The position numbers were made by a program, and so were the translations under genes. A stretch of DNA of 50,833 bases, from NCBI GenBank assembly GCA_016282315.1, contig JAEEKG010000014.1, positions 1-50,833 on the forward strand, read 5' to 3'. Below the pieces are notes generated by a model. That model was not told the origin of the DNA, did no database searches, and saw only the letters and a program-made list of their open reading frames with translations. Of the stretch, positions 42,832-50,833 are shown piece by piece. The first letter of the stretch is position 1, and each line of letters opens with the position of its first letter. The DNA comes from Clostridiales bacterium. GTDB lineage: Bacteria; Bacillota; Clostridia; Oscillospirales; CAG-272.

Positions 42832-45800
42832 ATGGACAATGTTTCAGAAGTTCAGAATAACGAACAAACAGAAGTGACAACTGAGCAGAGTGAAGTTGTG
42901 ACAGAAAAGAAAGAAAAGAAGAAAAGTTTGTGGAAGCGATTTTGCGAATGGGAATATTCGTACTTGATTCTGTGCTTTTTCCTTCCATTTTTAATTCTTT
43001 TTGCTGCTTATGCAGGACTTGGCACACATCCATTCGGTAACAATTCTGTTCTGACTTTGGATTTGCAGGGTCAATACATTTATTATTTCGAGGCTGTCAG
43101 GGACAACTTGCTCAAAGGCGGAAGTTGGCTTTATTCATGGCAGAGAACTCTCGGTGGCGAGTTCATGGGTATCGTCGACTACTACATGGGTAGTTTCTTT
43201 AACCTTGTTATAGTATTATTCCCAAAGAAGCTTATTGCAGATGCAGTAATGTTTATAGAATTGCTCAAGGTCGGTTCGATGGGCGTTACATTCGGTTATT
43301 ATCTGCATAAAACAAGAAGACCGGGATCATATAAAACAATAGCTTTCTCAATGATGTACGCTTTGTGCGCATATTCAATTGTCAACCTGATGAACCCCAT
43401 GTGGCTTGACGCTGTATTGCTTCTCCCTTTGGTAATCCTCGGTGTTGAAAGATTGATAAGATATAAAAAAGTCGGTCTGTACATAGGCTCACTCGCACTC
43501 GTATTCATAACAAACTACTATATAGGCTACATGGTAGGTATTTTTACATTCCTCTACTACGTTTATTACAGCTTTATAATTGATCCGGAATTGAGCGCAG
43601 GCAGAAAACGCAAAGAGAAATTCCTTGAAAACACACATGTTAAAAACTTTATAAGATTTGCTATAAGCACGGTAATTGCTCTTTTAATAGGTGCATTTTG
43701 GCTTTACTCAGCATACTATTCACTACAGTTTGGTAAGATAGGATTTTCAAATCCGACATTTGATTTCAGCCTGAAGTTTGATTTGATGGACTTCTTTATT
43801 AAAATGCTTCCTGGCAGTTATGACACAGTACATCCAAATGGTCTTCCGATGGTCTACAGTGGTATTCTTGCTCTTGTATGTCTACCGTTGTTCTTTATAT
43901 CCAAGAAGGTATCCAGAAGACATAAAGTCGCAGCAGGCGGCATGCTTGTAGTACTGTTCTTCAGTATGCTCGTTAATTCATTCGATTTGGTTTGGCATGG
44001 TTTCTCAGCTCCAAACTGGTTGAATGCAAGATATTCATTTGTTTTCTCATTCTTTGTAATTGTTATGGCTGTTGATGCATTCAACGGTTTAAAGGATATA
44101 AAGATTGGAACAGTTGCAGGTGTTACCGGAGCTTTGGTTCTAGCGGTAATGCTGATACAAAAACTCGACATCGTCTGGGATCAGGGTGATGACAAATTAC
44201 CTCTTGATGATGCGGGATGTATTCTTCTCTCGGTTGTTTTGCTGATTGTATACATACTCGTAATCGACTTTATGAGAAGAGACAAGACAAAGTCGACTGC
44301 AGGATTCATTTTAGTGGTTATAGTTGCTGCAGAAATGTTTGCTTCTTCAATTATCACAATCGGTTTTATACATGAAGACGTTGGTGTGACAAGATATAAC
44401 AACTATTTGTCTTCATCAGGAAAAACAGAATATTATTCATCATATAATGGCAGTATCCAGAGAATAGAAGGAGTTGTTAATTCAGTACTTGAATCCGACA
44501 AATCCCTGTACAGAATGGAAAGCACTGTATACAGAAGAGCCGGAGGTAACAATGAGCCGATGGCATTTGGCTTTAACGGTATCTCTCACTCTACATCAAC
44601 ATTGAATAAACCAATCATCACAATGATGGCTAAACTTGGTTATTCATCCACATCGCACTGGACAAAATACATAGGAGGAACTCCGGTATCCGATGCTTTG
44701 CTCGGAATCAAATATGTCATCACAAAGAATGACACGTTAGATAAGAACATATACACTGTTGCCGCTAAAGGCAAAGAGTCATCTCAGTTACTTGTTACAG
44801 ACAATACTATTTATGCAATGAAAAACAACAAAGCGTTGTCATTTGCATACGGCGTCAGCGATAATTTCATAGATGACCTTACAGAGTCAATCTATCCCCC
44901 ATACATAACAGCTTTGGAATATCAGAACAAATTGATTAACTCCATGCTATCCGAAACAGATTATTCTTCAGGAGATATATTTGTAGGAATAACTGCAGCC
45001 ATAGATACAGTTGACTGCTCAATGAGTACATTTACTCAAAAACACAAATACGTATATAACGGTGAAGAGAAAACTGCTTCAAACATGTATTACAGTTTCT
45101 CATCACCGCAAAACGAAGATGCAAAAGTGGTATTTGATTTCACATCACCTATTACAGGTAAGATTTATTATCACTTCCCATCTGCAAACTTCGGCATGCA
45201 AGCTGATGTATATGTAAATGGAAAGTATTTGGTTGAGTATTTTACAAACGAGAGTACATGTGTATTGGAACTCGGAAGTTTTGTAGAGGGTGAAGCTGTA
45301 TCAGTTGAACTCAAGTTTAAAAAGACAAATATATATATTTCCAAAGCATCAAAACATTACTTCTATTACATTGATTACAAAGCATTGAATGATGCATTCT
45401 CATATTTGGAATCAAACGAACTCTATGTTGAGAGTTTCGGAAATGACTTCATAAAAGGTAATATCAACCTGACTGAAGGACAAGATCTGATTTTCACAAC
45501 AATTCCATATGACAAAGGCTGGAATGCTTATGTTGATGGAGTAAAAGTTGATACCGTTCAAGTTATGGATTGTATGTTGGCTGTTCCATCTACACCCGGT
45601 TATCACACAGTTGAATTGAGATATATGCCGACAGGATATCTCATCACAATGATTGTTTCTATTGTAGCTATAATAGGCTTCTTGGTATTCCTTGTCTTAT
45701 CTTTGAATAAGAAGGCCAGAAAGTGGTTCATGACGAAGGTTATGAAGAAGGAATATACTGAACAAGAAAAAGTGTTTGAAGACCTTTCACCTATTGGTGA

Positions 45801-45966
45801 GTATGAAAAAGAGTTCGGAGAATCAAAATATAAAAGCATTTTGTTCCCGGATGAAACAGACGAACAACCAAAACAAGAACAAAAAGACGAAAAAGAAAAT
45901 GAAGTAGTAACTGAAGAAGAAACTTCAGAAGAAGCTTCAGAAGAAAACAAAGAAAACAAAGAGTAA
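42832..45966 (+). CDS. YfhO-family polytopic membrane protein
   Basis: 1,044 residues. Acidic/Lys cytosolic N-terminus, then about 11-13 TM segments through residue about 500, a large extracytoplasmic domain (about 510-940, many Tyr/Ser/Thr, ending with ITLTEGQDLIF-like beta strands and TIPYDKGWNAYVDG), one last TM (about 950-972) and an acidic tail. YfhO signature features: GNNSVLTLDLQGQYIYYF and the MNPMWLDAVLLLPL region. In Bacillus and Listeria YfhO-type proteins act as GT-C-fold transferases for teichoic-acid glycosylation. Inference: surface glycopolymer decoration. It is followed by a hairpin and rqcH. Confidence 0.85.
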   Translation: MDNVSEVQNNEQTEVTTEQSEVVTEKKEKKKSLWKRFCEWEYSYLILCFFLPFLILFAAYAGLGTHPFGNNSVLTLDLQGQYIYYFEAVRDNLLKGGSWLYSWQRTLGGEFMGIVDYYMGSFFNLVIVLFPKKLIADAVMFIELLKVGSMGVTFGYYLHKTRRPGSYKTIAFSMMYALCAYSIVNLMNPMWLDAVLLLPLVILGVERLIRYKKVGLYIGSLALVFITNYYIGYMVGIFTFLYYVYYSFIIDPELSAGRKRKEKFLENTHVKNFIRFAISTVIALLIGAFWLYSAYYSLQFGKIGFSNPTFDFSLKFDLMDFFIKMLPGSYDTVHPNGLPMVYSGILALVCLPLFFISKKVSRRHKVAAGGMLVVLFFSMLVNSFDLVWHGFSAPNWLNARYSFVFSFFVIVMAVDAFNGLKDIKIGTVAGVTGALVLAVMLIQKLDIVWDQGDDKLPLDDAGCILLSVVLLIVYILVIDFMRRDKTKSTAGFILVVIVAAEMFASSIITIGFIHEDVGVTRYNNYLSSSGKTEYYSSYNGSIQRIEGVVNSVLESDKSLYRMESTVYRRAGGNNEPMAFGFNGISHSTSTLNKPIITMMAKLGYSSTSHWTKYIGGTPVSDALLGIKYVITKNDTLDKNIYTVAAKGKESSQLLVTDNTIYAMKNNKALSFAYGVSDNFIDDLTESIYPPYITALEYQNKLINSMLSETDYSSGDIFVGITAAIDTVDCSMSTFTQKHKYVYNGEEKTASNMYYSFSSPQNEDAKVVFDFTSPITGKIYYHFPSANFGMQADVYVNGKYLVEYFTNESTCVLELGSFVEGEAVSVELKFKKTNIYISKASKHYFYYIDYKALNDAFSYLESNELYVESFGNDFIKGNINLTEGQDLIFTTIPYDKGWNAYVDGVKVDTVQVMDCMLAVPSTPGYHTVELRYMPTGYLITMIVSIVAIIGFLVFLVLSLNKKARKWFMTKVMKKEYTEQEKVFEDLSPIGEYEKEFGESKYKSILFPDETDEQPKQEQKDEKENEVVTEEETSEEASEENKENKE

Positions 45967-45976
45967 AAAAATCATT

Positions 45977-46000
45977 TAAGGCGGACTTGTGTCCGCCTTA
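45977..46000. repeat. Hairpin between the YfhO-like gene and rqcH
   Basis: Perfect 10-bp stem TAAGGCGGAC / GTCCGCCTTA with a TTGT loop. On the plus strand no T-run follows, so it is at most a weak terminator; the reverse orientation has a T-run but no gene to end there. Confidence 0.6.
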
Positions 46001-46015
46001 AACACTAAGGTATAT

Positions 46016-47752
46016 ATGGCTTTTGATGTAATATTTGCAAAGGCTCTTTCAGTTGAACTGAACAGAGACTTGAAAAACGCTAAAATTGAAAAGATTAATC
46101 AGCCTTCTTCGGATATGCTGGTGTTATCCATAAGAACAAGTGCCGGCCAGAAAAGACTGGTTATTTCCGCATCCGCATCATCTGCCAGAATTTGTTTTAC
46201 TGAAGAAAAAAACGAAAATCCTCAAACTCCACCCAATTTTTGCATTCAATTGAGAAAGCATCTGACAGGTGCCATTATAGACAGTGTAGATATATTGGGA
46301 TTTGACAGAGTCATTGAGATAAAAATGACGTCAAGAGATGAACTAGGATTTGACTGCAAAAAGAGTATAGTTTGTGAAATAATGGGCAAATACAGCAATA
46401 TAATACTTTGTTCATGTGAAGAATCAAACAGAAAAGTATTGGGTGTATTAAAACCCATAGATTTCTCTACAAGCAGCATTAGACAACTATTGATTGGGAT
46501 GAGTTATGAGCTGCCACCGGCACAGAATAAAACAAATCCTCTTTTTGAGACAAGAGAAGGATTTGAAACTAAAATATATGACAGTGATCCAAATGCCGGT
46601 TACAAATTCTTTATAAACAACTATCTTGGTTTTTCACCGGTTGTGTCTAGAGAATTGCTGTATAGAGCATATGGAAATGAAGAATTGAATATCAATCAAA
46701 AAGAAAGACTGTGGAATGAGTTTTCATCACTGATGGATAAAATCAAAAATGAAGATTTTTTGCCGTGTTGTGTAATTGAAGATGACAATCCGCTTGAGTT
46801 TTCATATTTAAGACTTACACAATTCGGAAAACAGGAAAGAGTATTCGATTCATTTTCCGAGTTACTTGAATTCTTCTACTTACAAAAGGAAAAAAATACC
46901 TTATTGAAGAACAGAATCGGTGGAACACTGAGTGTAGTTAATAACGCAATAAAAAAGACTGAAAAGAAAATAGGCATTTTTGAAGCAGAAATTCAAGAAA
47001 GCGAAGATGCGGATAAATACAGGCATTACGGAGAATTGTTGACAGGTTCGCTTTACATGTTAAAGAACAAAGCAGAATATGCTGATGTACCTGATTATTC
47101 AGGAGAACAAATCAAAACTGTCAGAGTCCCTCTTGATTACAAATATACTCCATCTCAAAATGCATCCAGATACTTTAAAAAATACAACAAGTTAAAATCA
47201 GCAAAGAAAAATGCAACCATACAACTTGAAAAGGCCCGCTTGGATCTGGAGTATCTACTGAGCGTAGTTAACTCTTTGAACATGTGTGAAAATTCTGCTG
47301 ATGTGTTGCAAATAAGAACCGAATTGATATCTTCGGGATATTTAAAGGATAAGGATTCTTTTAAAAAGAAAAAGGAACACGTCAATTCAATCCCTTTGGT
47401 GTTAAAGCTTACGAGTGGAAGAGTGGTAAGATGCGGAAAAAATAATATCCAAAATGAAGAATTGACACTGAAGTTTTCTAAAAAATCTGATATATGGTTT
47501 CACGTAAAAAGCGGAGCCGGAGCTCACGTAGTAATGGAGTGTCTGCCAGACGAAGAACCATCATCGGAAGAGTACACGCAGGCAGCAATGATAGCAGCAT
47601 ACTATTCGGATTTAAAAATGTCAGATAATGTACCTGTTGACTATGCAAGAATAAAGTATGTAAAAAAGCAGCCCGATTCTGCTCCCGGAAAAGTTATATA
47701 TACTGATTACTATACAGCTTATGTAAAACCATCACTTCCTATAACGGAATAA
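46016..47752 (+). CDS. rqcH: RqcH/Rqc2 homologue (NFACT protein, FbpA family)
   Basis: 578 residues from the ATG at 46016 (AAGG 6 nt upstream); the GTG at 45989 lies in the hairpin loop region. NFACT-N domain (AFDVIFAKALSVELNRDLKNAKI, then PPNFCIQLRKHLTGA), a coiled-coil middle (about 290-420), and NFACT-R near the C-terminus with SGRVVRCGKNNIQNEE, SDIWFHVKSGAGAHVV and VDYARIKYVKKQP. RqcH binds stalled 50S-peptidyl-tRNA and adds Ala tails for degradation; related FbpA proteins were described as fibronectin-binding. Terminated by the hairpin at 47759. Confidence 0.93.
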   Translation: MAFDVIFAKALSVELNRDLKNAKIEKINQPSSDMLVLSIRTSAGQKRLVISASASSARICFTEEKNENPQTPPNFCIQLRKHLTGAIIDSVDILGFDRVIEIKMTSRDELGFDCKKSIVCEIMGKYSNIILCSCEESNRKVLGVLKPIDFSTSSIRQLLIGMSYELPPAQNKTNPLFETREGFETKIYDSDPNAGYKFFINNYLGFSPVVSRELLYRAYGNEELNINQKERLWNEFSSLMDKIKNEDFLPCCVIEDDNPLEFSYLRLTQFGKQERVFDSFSELLEFFYLQKEKNTLLKNRIGGTLSVVNNAIKKTEKKIGIFEAEIQESEDADKYRHYGELLTGSLYMLKNKAEYADVPDYSGEQIKTVRVPLDYKYTPSQNASRYFKKYNKLKSAKKNATIQLEKARLDLEYLLSVVNSLNMCENSADVLQIRTELISSGYLKDKDSFKKKKEHVNSIPLVLKLTSGRVVRCGKNNIQNEELTLKFSKKSDIWFHVKSGAGAHVVMECLPDEEPSSEEYTQAAMIAAYYSDLKMSDNVPVDYARIKYVKKQPDSAPGKVIYTDYYTAYVKPSLPITE

Positions 47753-47758
47753 CAAAAT

Positions 47759-47783
47759 AATGGCGCGATTTTATCGCGCCATT
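47759..47783. terminator. Bidirectional terminator
   Basis: Stem AATGGCGCGA / TCGCGCCATT with a TTTTA loop and T-rich flanks on both strands, between rqcH and the converging minus-strand operon. Confidence 0.85.
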
Positions 47784-47787
47784 GCTG

Positions 47788-48303
47788 TTATTTTAAAAAT
47801 CTGGATATTTTGTCTCTGACATTGAAAAAATACAATTTCATCAATCTTGTATACATTATGTCAGCTAAAACAAACACTAAATTGCCAAGCACTAAATACA
47901 GAATCTTTTGCCATAATACATCTGGCAACTGCAGTATGTATGCAAAAACCAAGTAGGATATCACAAACATGACATTGATGTATACCATCTTAACAACCCA
48001 TGACCACACTTTGCCCAGTTTTTCAAACAGGTATTTTAGAGCTGGCCACAGACCAGTAAAGAATGCAAAACAAAAAGCTGCAAAGCTTTCCGGTCCCACA
48101 ATTAAAATGGACAATATGGATATGACAAGATATACTCCGATGCTCCATCCGATTCCGAATTCAGCTAGGCAAAAAAGTGGTATCAATGCAACTATAAATG
48201 CAACGGAGACATCAATGAATTGAAGGAAAGTGCCCAACAATATTAGCGCTACTCCGATTGAAGATAGTATTGCGCAAATGACTAGTTTTTTTGTTTTTTT
48301 CAT
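47788..48303 (-). CDS. Polytopic membrane protein, possibly ECF S-component-like
   Basis: 171 residues from the ATG at 48303 (AGGTG 7 nt upstream). Five or six hydrophobic segments cover most of the chain. The N-terminus (TKKLVICAILSSIGVALILL) and the charged end of the last helix recall S-components of energy-coupling-factor transporters, but I see no substrate signature. Its ATG overlaps the stop of the J-domain gene by one base (TGATG), so it is translationally coupled to it. Last gene of its operon. Confidence 0.65.
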   Translation of the reverse strand: MKKTKKLVICAILSSIGVALILLGTFLQFIDVSVAFIVALIPLFCLAEFGIGWSIGVYLVISILSILIVGPESFAAFCFAFFTGLWPALKYLFEKLGKVWSWVVKMVYINVMFVISYLVFAYILQLPDVLWQKILYLVLGNLVFVLADIMYTRLMKLYFFNVRDKISRFLK

Positions 48304-48935
48304 CAACAACACCTAATTAGGTCTCCGCCCATTGATTCACAGCAGCAATCTGCACACAAAAGGGAAGAACAGCAATTACAAGTGTTACAACTGGATACTC
48401 TATCACTTTCATTGTCAAAATTCTGTGATTGACTTCTCATAGAGTTTAAAGCATCTCTATATTCATCGTTGTTAGGATCCATTGAAACAGCAGTGTTGAA
48501 AGATTTTGATGCTTCGTAATACCATCCTCTTGAAAGATAAACTCTGCCATACAAGTAGTGCCATTCAGCGTTTCTTCTTGGTGTGGGTATATTATTCAGT
48601 GCATTTTCAGCTTGAATGAATTCACCATTATCCAGCATCCTTCTGATTTCGATATATTCACCGCGGTCCATGTCATCACTGTATGCTTCTCCGTAGAAAT
48701 TAGAACCGTAATCGTTTCTTCTTTGATTCTGCTTTTGTGCCTTTTCCCTAATCTCACAGATTTCGTCATAAGCAGCATTGATTTCTTTCATTTTTTCGCT
48801 CGCCAAATCTGCCAATGGTGAATTGGCATAGTTGTCCGGGTGATATTTTTTTGCTAGTTCTCTGTAAGCTGACTTAATCTCTTCGTCTGTGGCATTGGGA
48901 GATACTCCCAATACAGTGTAGGGGTTTTTAGTCAT
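48303..48935 (-). CDS. J-domain protein with TPR-like middle and Cys-rich C-terminus
   Basis: 210 residues. J domain at 1-65: NPYTVLGVSPNATDEEIKSA, YRELAKKYHPDNY (HPD motif), EKMKEINAAYD. Residues about 92-170 form a TPR-like helical pair set (AEWHYLYGRVYLSRGWYYEA). The last about 30 residues hold about a dozen Cys (CNTCNCCSS, CADCCC, RCC), probably a metal or disulfide site. The HPD should stimulate DnaK ATPase; the client is unknown. It overlaps the DUF5685-like gene by 4 nt (ATGA). Confidence 0.85.
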   Translation of the reverse strand: MTKNPYTVLGVSPNATDEEIKSAYRELAKKYHPDNYANSPLADLASEKMKEINAAYDEICEIREKAQKQNQRRNDYGSNFYGEAYSDDMDRGEYIEIRRMLDNGEFIQAENALNNIPTPRRNAEWHYLYGRVYLSRGWYYEASKSFNTAVSMDPNNDEYRDALNSMRSQSQNFDNESDRVSSCNTCNCCSSLLCADCCCESMGGDLIRCC

Positions 48936-49792
48936 TTCTTTGATTCCTTTTCTAATTCGCGTTTCAATGTGTTCTTCATTCCGGCGAGAATAATGTTCTC
49001 GGCGCAGGCATATAATTCAGGATCCGCAGTTTTTTCTATGAGTGCAAAGTCATTTTTAATTCGATTAAGTTCCAAAGACATTATCATTTCAAAGTCTTCT
49101 TTGAAAAACTGTTCTGCTTTTTCTTGAGATTCAAAAGCATATATAAAGGGATTATACGAACTATTTTTTAAATCTTTGTAATAGTCACACCTTGCATCTG
49201 CCAAATACACCCATTTTCCTACATGAATACCAATATCTTTAGCAATGAGCGCATTCTTCTCATCAAGTTTGTATGAAAGCAAGTCGCCTATCATTTGTCC
49301 AAACGCATCGGCCGGCTCGTCTATAGAACTGCACTTGTTGTCTTCAAAGGAAGAAAAGTATTTCATTCCTTTTTCGATAGTTTCTTTTACATATTTTTCT
49401 TTAGAACGTTTTGCAAATATAGATGTAAAAGGAGAAACCAAGACACTTGCGGCTTTTTTGAAGAATTTTTCGTCATGGATATTATCTTTGACCTTCATGT
49501 GTGCTAATACAGCTGAACAATAAGCCGTATATTTCAATTCTTCATTATCAAAAGCCATAATGTGTCGTTTTATTGGGTGAGGAAGGCATCTTCGTTTTAT
49601 CATCTTAACATGAGTTCCGGTCAAAGCCATTCTGACGATGGCAAAGAAAGTCATGTCATAAGAAAGAATTATTGAAGAAAAGCCGCCCGTGTTTTTGGAC
49701 AACGAGCGGCATAGACCACAGTATATGCCACGATAATATTCGTCTTCTCTTACTTTGAGTTCAGAACATAACGGCTTGACATAACCAAACAT
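48932..49792 (-). CDS. DUF5685-like protein
   Basis: 286 residues beginning MFGYVKPLCSELKVREDEYY and IYCGLCRSL, the opening that I associate with DUF5685, followed by helical segments and conserved-looking Cys residues (CLPHPIKR; YCSAVLAHMKVKDNIHDE). No TM or signal peptide. Function unknown. The arrangement upstream of a J-domain gene with a 4-nt overlap suggests the two proteins work together; the Cys content of both may point to metal binding. A ribosome-binding site is weak; it begins 6 nt after the parvulin gene and is likely cotranscribed. Confidence 0.75.
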   Translation of the reverse strand: MFGYVKPLCSELKVREDEYYRGIYCGLCRSLSKNTGGFSSIILSYDMTFFAIVRMALTGTHVKMIKRRCLPHPIKRHIMAFDNEELKYTAYCSAVLAHMKVKDNIHDEKFFKKAASVLVSPFTSIFAKRSKEKYVKETIEKGMKYFSSFEDNKCSSIDEPADAFGQMIGDLLSYKLDEKNALIAKDIGIHVGKWVYLADARCDYYKDLKNSSYNPFIYAFESQEKAEQFFKEDFEMIMSLELNRIKNDFALIEKTADPELYACAENIILAGMKNTLKRELEKESKK

Positions 49793-49798
49793 AATTTG

Positions 49799-50833
49799 TT
49801 ATGAGACTTGACGCAAATAACGATAATAGTAATCTACATACTCTGTCAAAAATGTTTTTGCCATTGACATTTTTGAAATAACAGAATCATTAACCTCAAT
49901 CAAAGTTGCATAATTCTTTAAGAAACTGTCATATTTTTCATATTTGACTGATTCAGCATATGAAGAGAACAAATCTTCATATTCTTCATCTTCATATATC
50001 TTATCGCGGAGAGGTATTCTCTTGATTATATATGTATATTTACCATCACTTACTGAAATAGGTTGTGTGTATTCTCCGATTTCAAGTTCTTTCAAAGCAG
50101 AAGAAACAGCAGAATCATTAACAAGTGAAGAACCTGTCAAAACAAACAAACCATTTGGATATTTGACGCTTAAATATGAGTCGGAATATTCCTTTGCTAT
50201 TTCTTCAAAGTCAGCATCATCTTCAAGTTTATAAATTAAGATTTGTGGAAGAAGAGCTTTTTCTTCTTTTTCATCATCTGTCAATTCTTCCATTTTATAT
50301 TCATCATTTTCTACTTCGTTGCCTTGACTGTCTTTTGTTGTTGTACGAACTCTATTGCCTTCATCATCAACCACTATTTTGTGAGTCATATCAAGCATAA
50401 TCATGTAATAGCCGCTGTAGTTGTCCTGATAATACTTATCGAGTTCTTCATCAGTTACCTTTTCTGTGCCGTTTTCACCATACAAGTATTCCTGGATTGC
50501 AGATGAACGCATAGTTGCCAATGTGTGTTCATAGAGCATCTGCCATCTATATCCCCAGTACTGTTTGTATGAGCCTGTACCACCCATGTTCTTGACATTC
50601 TGGTCAATTGTTTTCTTTTGAGAAGCTACTTCCTCTGCGTTCAAAGACAAATTGTATTTGTCAAACAGATATTGCTCAACAAGTACACCTTTGAGTTGGT
50701 TAACTACGAGTTGTTTGTAGTTGTCATCAGCCGTGAGTTTTGTTTCGGAATCTACTTCACGATTCCAAATAACATCCGGAAGATCATATGCTGATGGCCA
50801 GCCATTCTCCATGAAAACATTTGCCTTTGTATA
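49799..50833 (-). CDS. Parvulin-type peptidyl-prolyl isomerase, C-terminal part (5' truncated by window edge)
   Basis: The frame stays open to the window edge, so the ATG at 50812 is an internal codon. The visible part has a SurA/PrsA-like helical N-terminal region, then a parvulin domain (about residues 190-280 of the visible protein): DADFEEIAKEYSDSYLS, a hydrophobic GLFVLTG stretch, ALKELEIGEYTQPISVSDGKYTYIIKRI. PrsA-type foldases work outside the membrane on exported proteins; the signal peptide would be outside the window. It is probably cotranscribed with the DUF5685-like gene (6-nt gap). Confidence 0.75.
   Translation of the reverse strand, partial: YTKANVFMENGWPSAYDLPDVIWNREVDSETKLTADDNYKQLVVNQLKGVLVEQYLFDKYNLSLNAEEVASQKKTIDQNVKNMGGTGSYKQYWGYRWQMLYEHTLATMRSSAIQEYLYGENGTEKVTDEELDKYYQDNYSGYYMIMLDMTHKIVVDDEGNRVRTTTKDSQGNEVENDEYKMEELTDDEKEEKALLPQILIYKLEDDADFEEIAKEYSDSYLSVKYPNGLFVLTGSSLVNDSAVSSALKELEIGEYTQPISVSDGKYTYIIKRIPLRDKIYEDEEYEDLFSSYAESVKYEKYDSFLKNYATLIEVNDSVISKMSMAKTFLTEYVDYYYRYLRQVS

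Overview
The window reads as a chromosomal segment of a low-GC, Gram-positive anaerobe, most likely a gut or rumen Clostridia (Oscillospirales/Ruminococcaceae-like). The evidence is strong AGGAGG ribosome-binding sites, a pyruvate:ferredoxin oxidoreductase, a lysine riboswitch, teichoic-acid-type polymerase genes, a monofunctional LysC with a Dap pathway, and many Thr/Glu-rich linkers in exported proteins. I see no phage genes, insertion sequences, CRISPR array, rRNA or tRNA.

Layout. 1-4.7 kb: cell-envelope polymer genes. These are the tail of a LicC-like nucleotidyltransferase, facing a minus-strand operon of a sulfatase-fold membrane protein, a YidC/Oxa1 insertase fused to a CDP-glycerol glycerophosphotransferase, and a small membrane protein. 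4.7-8.1 kb: an Lhr-like DEAD/DEAH helicase and a membrane-anchored M15 (VanY-like) protein that has lost metal ligands. 8.2-10.9 kb: rpsO and pnp. 11-17.7 kb (plus strand): fba, then a lysine-riboswitch-controlled dapA-dapB-lysC-lysA-asd operon. 17.8-22 kb: addA without addB, and a membrane protein. 22-25.7 kb: nifJ with a repeat-rich promoter. 25.8-28.7 kb: rpmG-secE-nusG-rplK-rplA with a structured leader, and a SecE carrying a Thr/Glu-rich extracytoplasmic stretch built from a 54-bp tandem repeat. 28.7-32 kb: obg and ligA. 32.1-33.8 kb: a lipoprotein metallophosphoesterase.

33.8-39.5 kb holds the most intriguing unit: one tight operon of three different SPFH/HflK-HflC-like membrane proteins followed by a P1B-type metal ATPase without an N-terminal metal-binding domain. 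Upstream of it sits an NYN-domain putative RNase gene with an inverted repeat over its promoter. 40.4-47.8 kb (plus strand): a small unknown protein translationally coupled to a nuclease lipoprotein, an SDR oxidoreductase, a small unknown protein, a YfhO-family membrane protein and RqcH. 47.8-50.8 kb (minus strand): an overlapping chain of a DUF5685-like protein, a J-domain protein with a Cys-rich tail and a membrane protein, preceded by the C-terminal part of a parvulin-type peptidyl-prolyl isomerase.

Most operon ends carry clear hairpin terminators, so transcription units can be read with fair confidence. Function calls for housekeeping genes rest on recognised motifs. Calls for the SPFH-ATPase unit, the fusion protein and the small proteins are partly inference.
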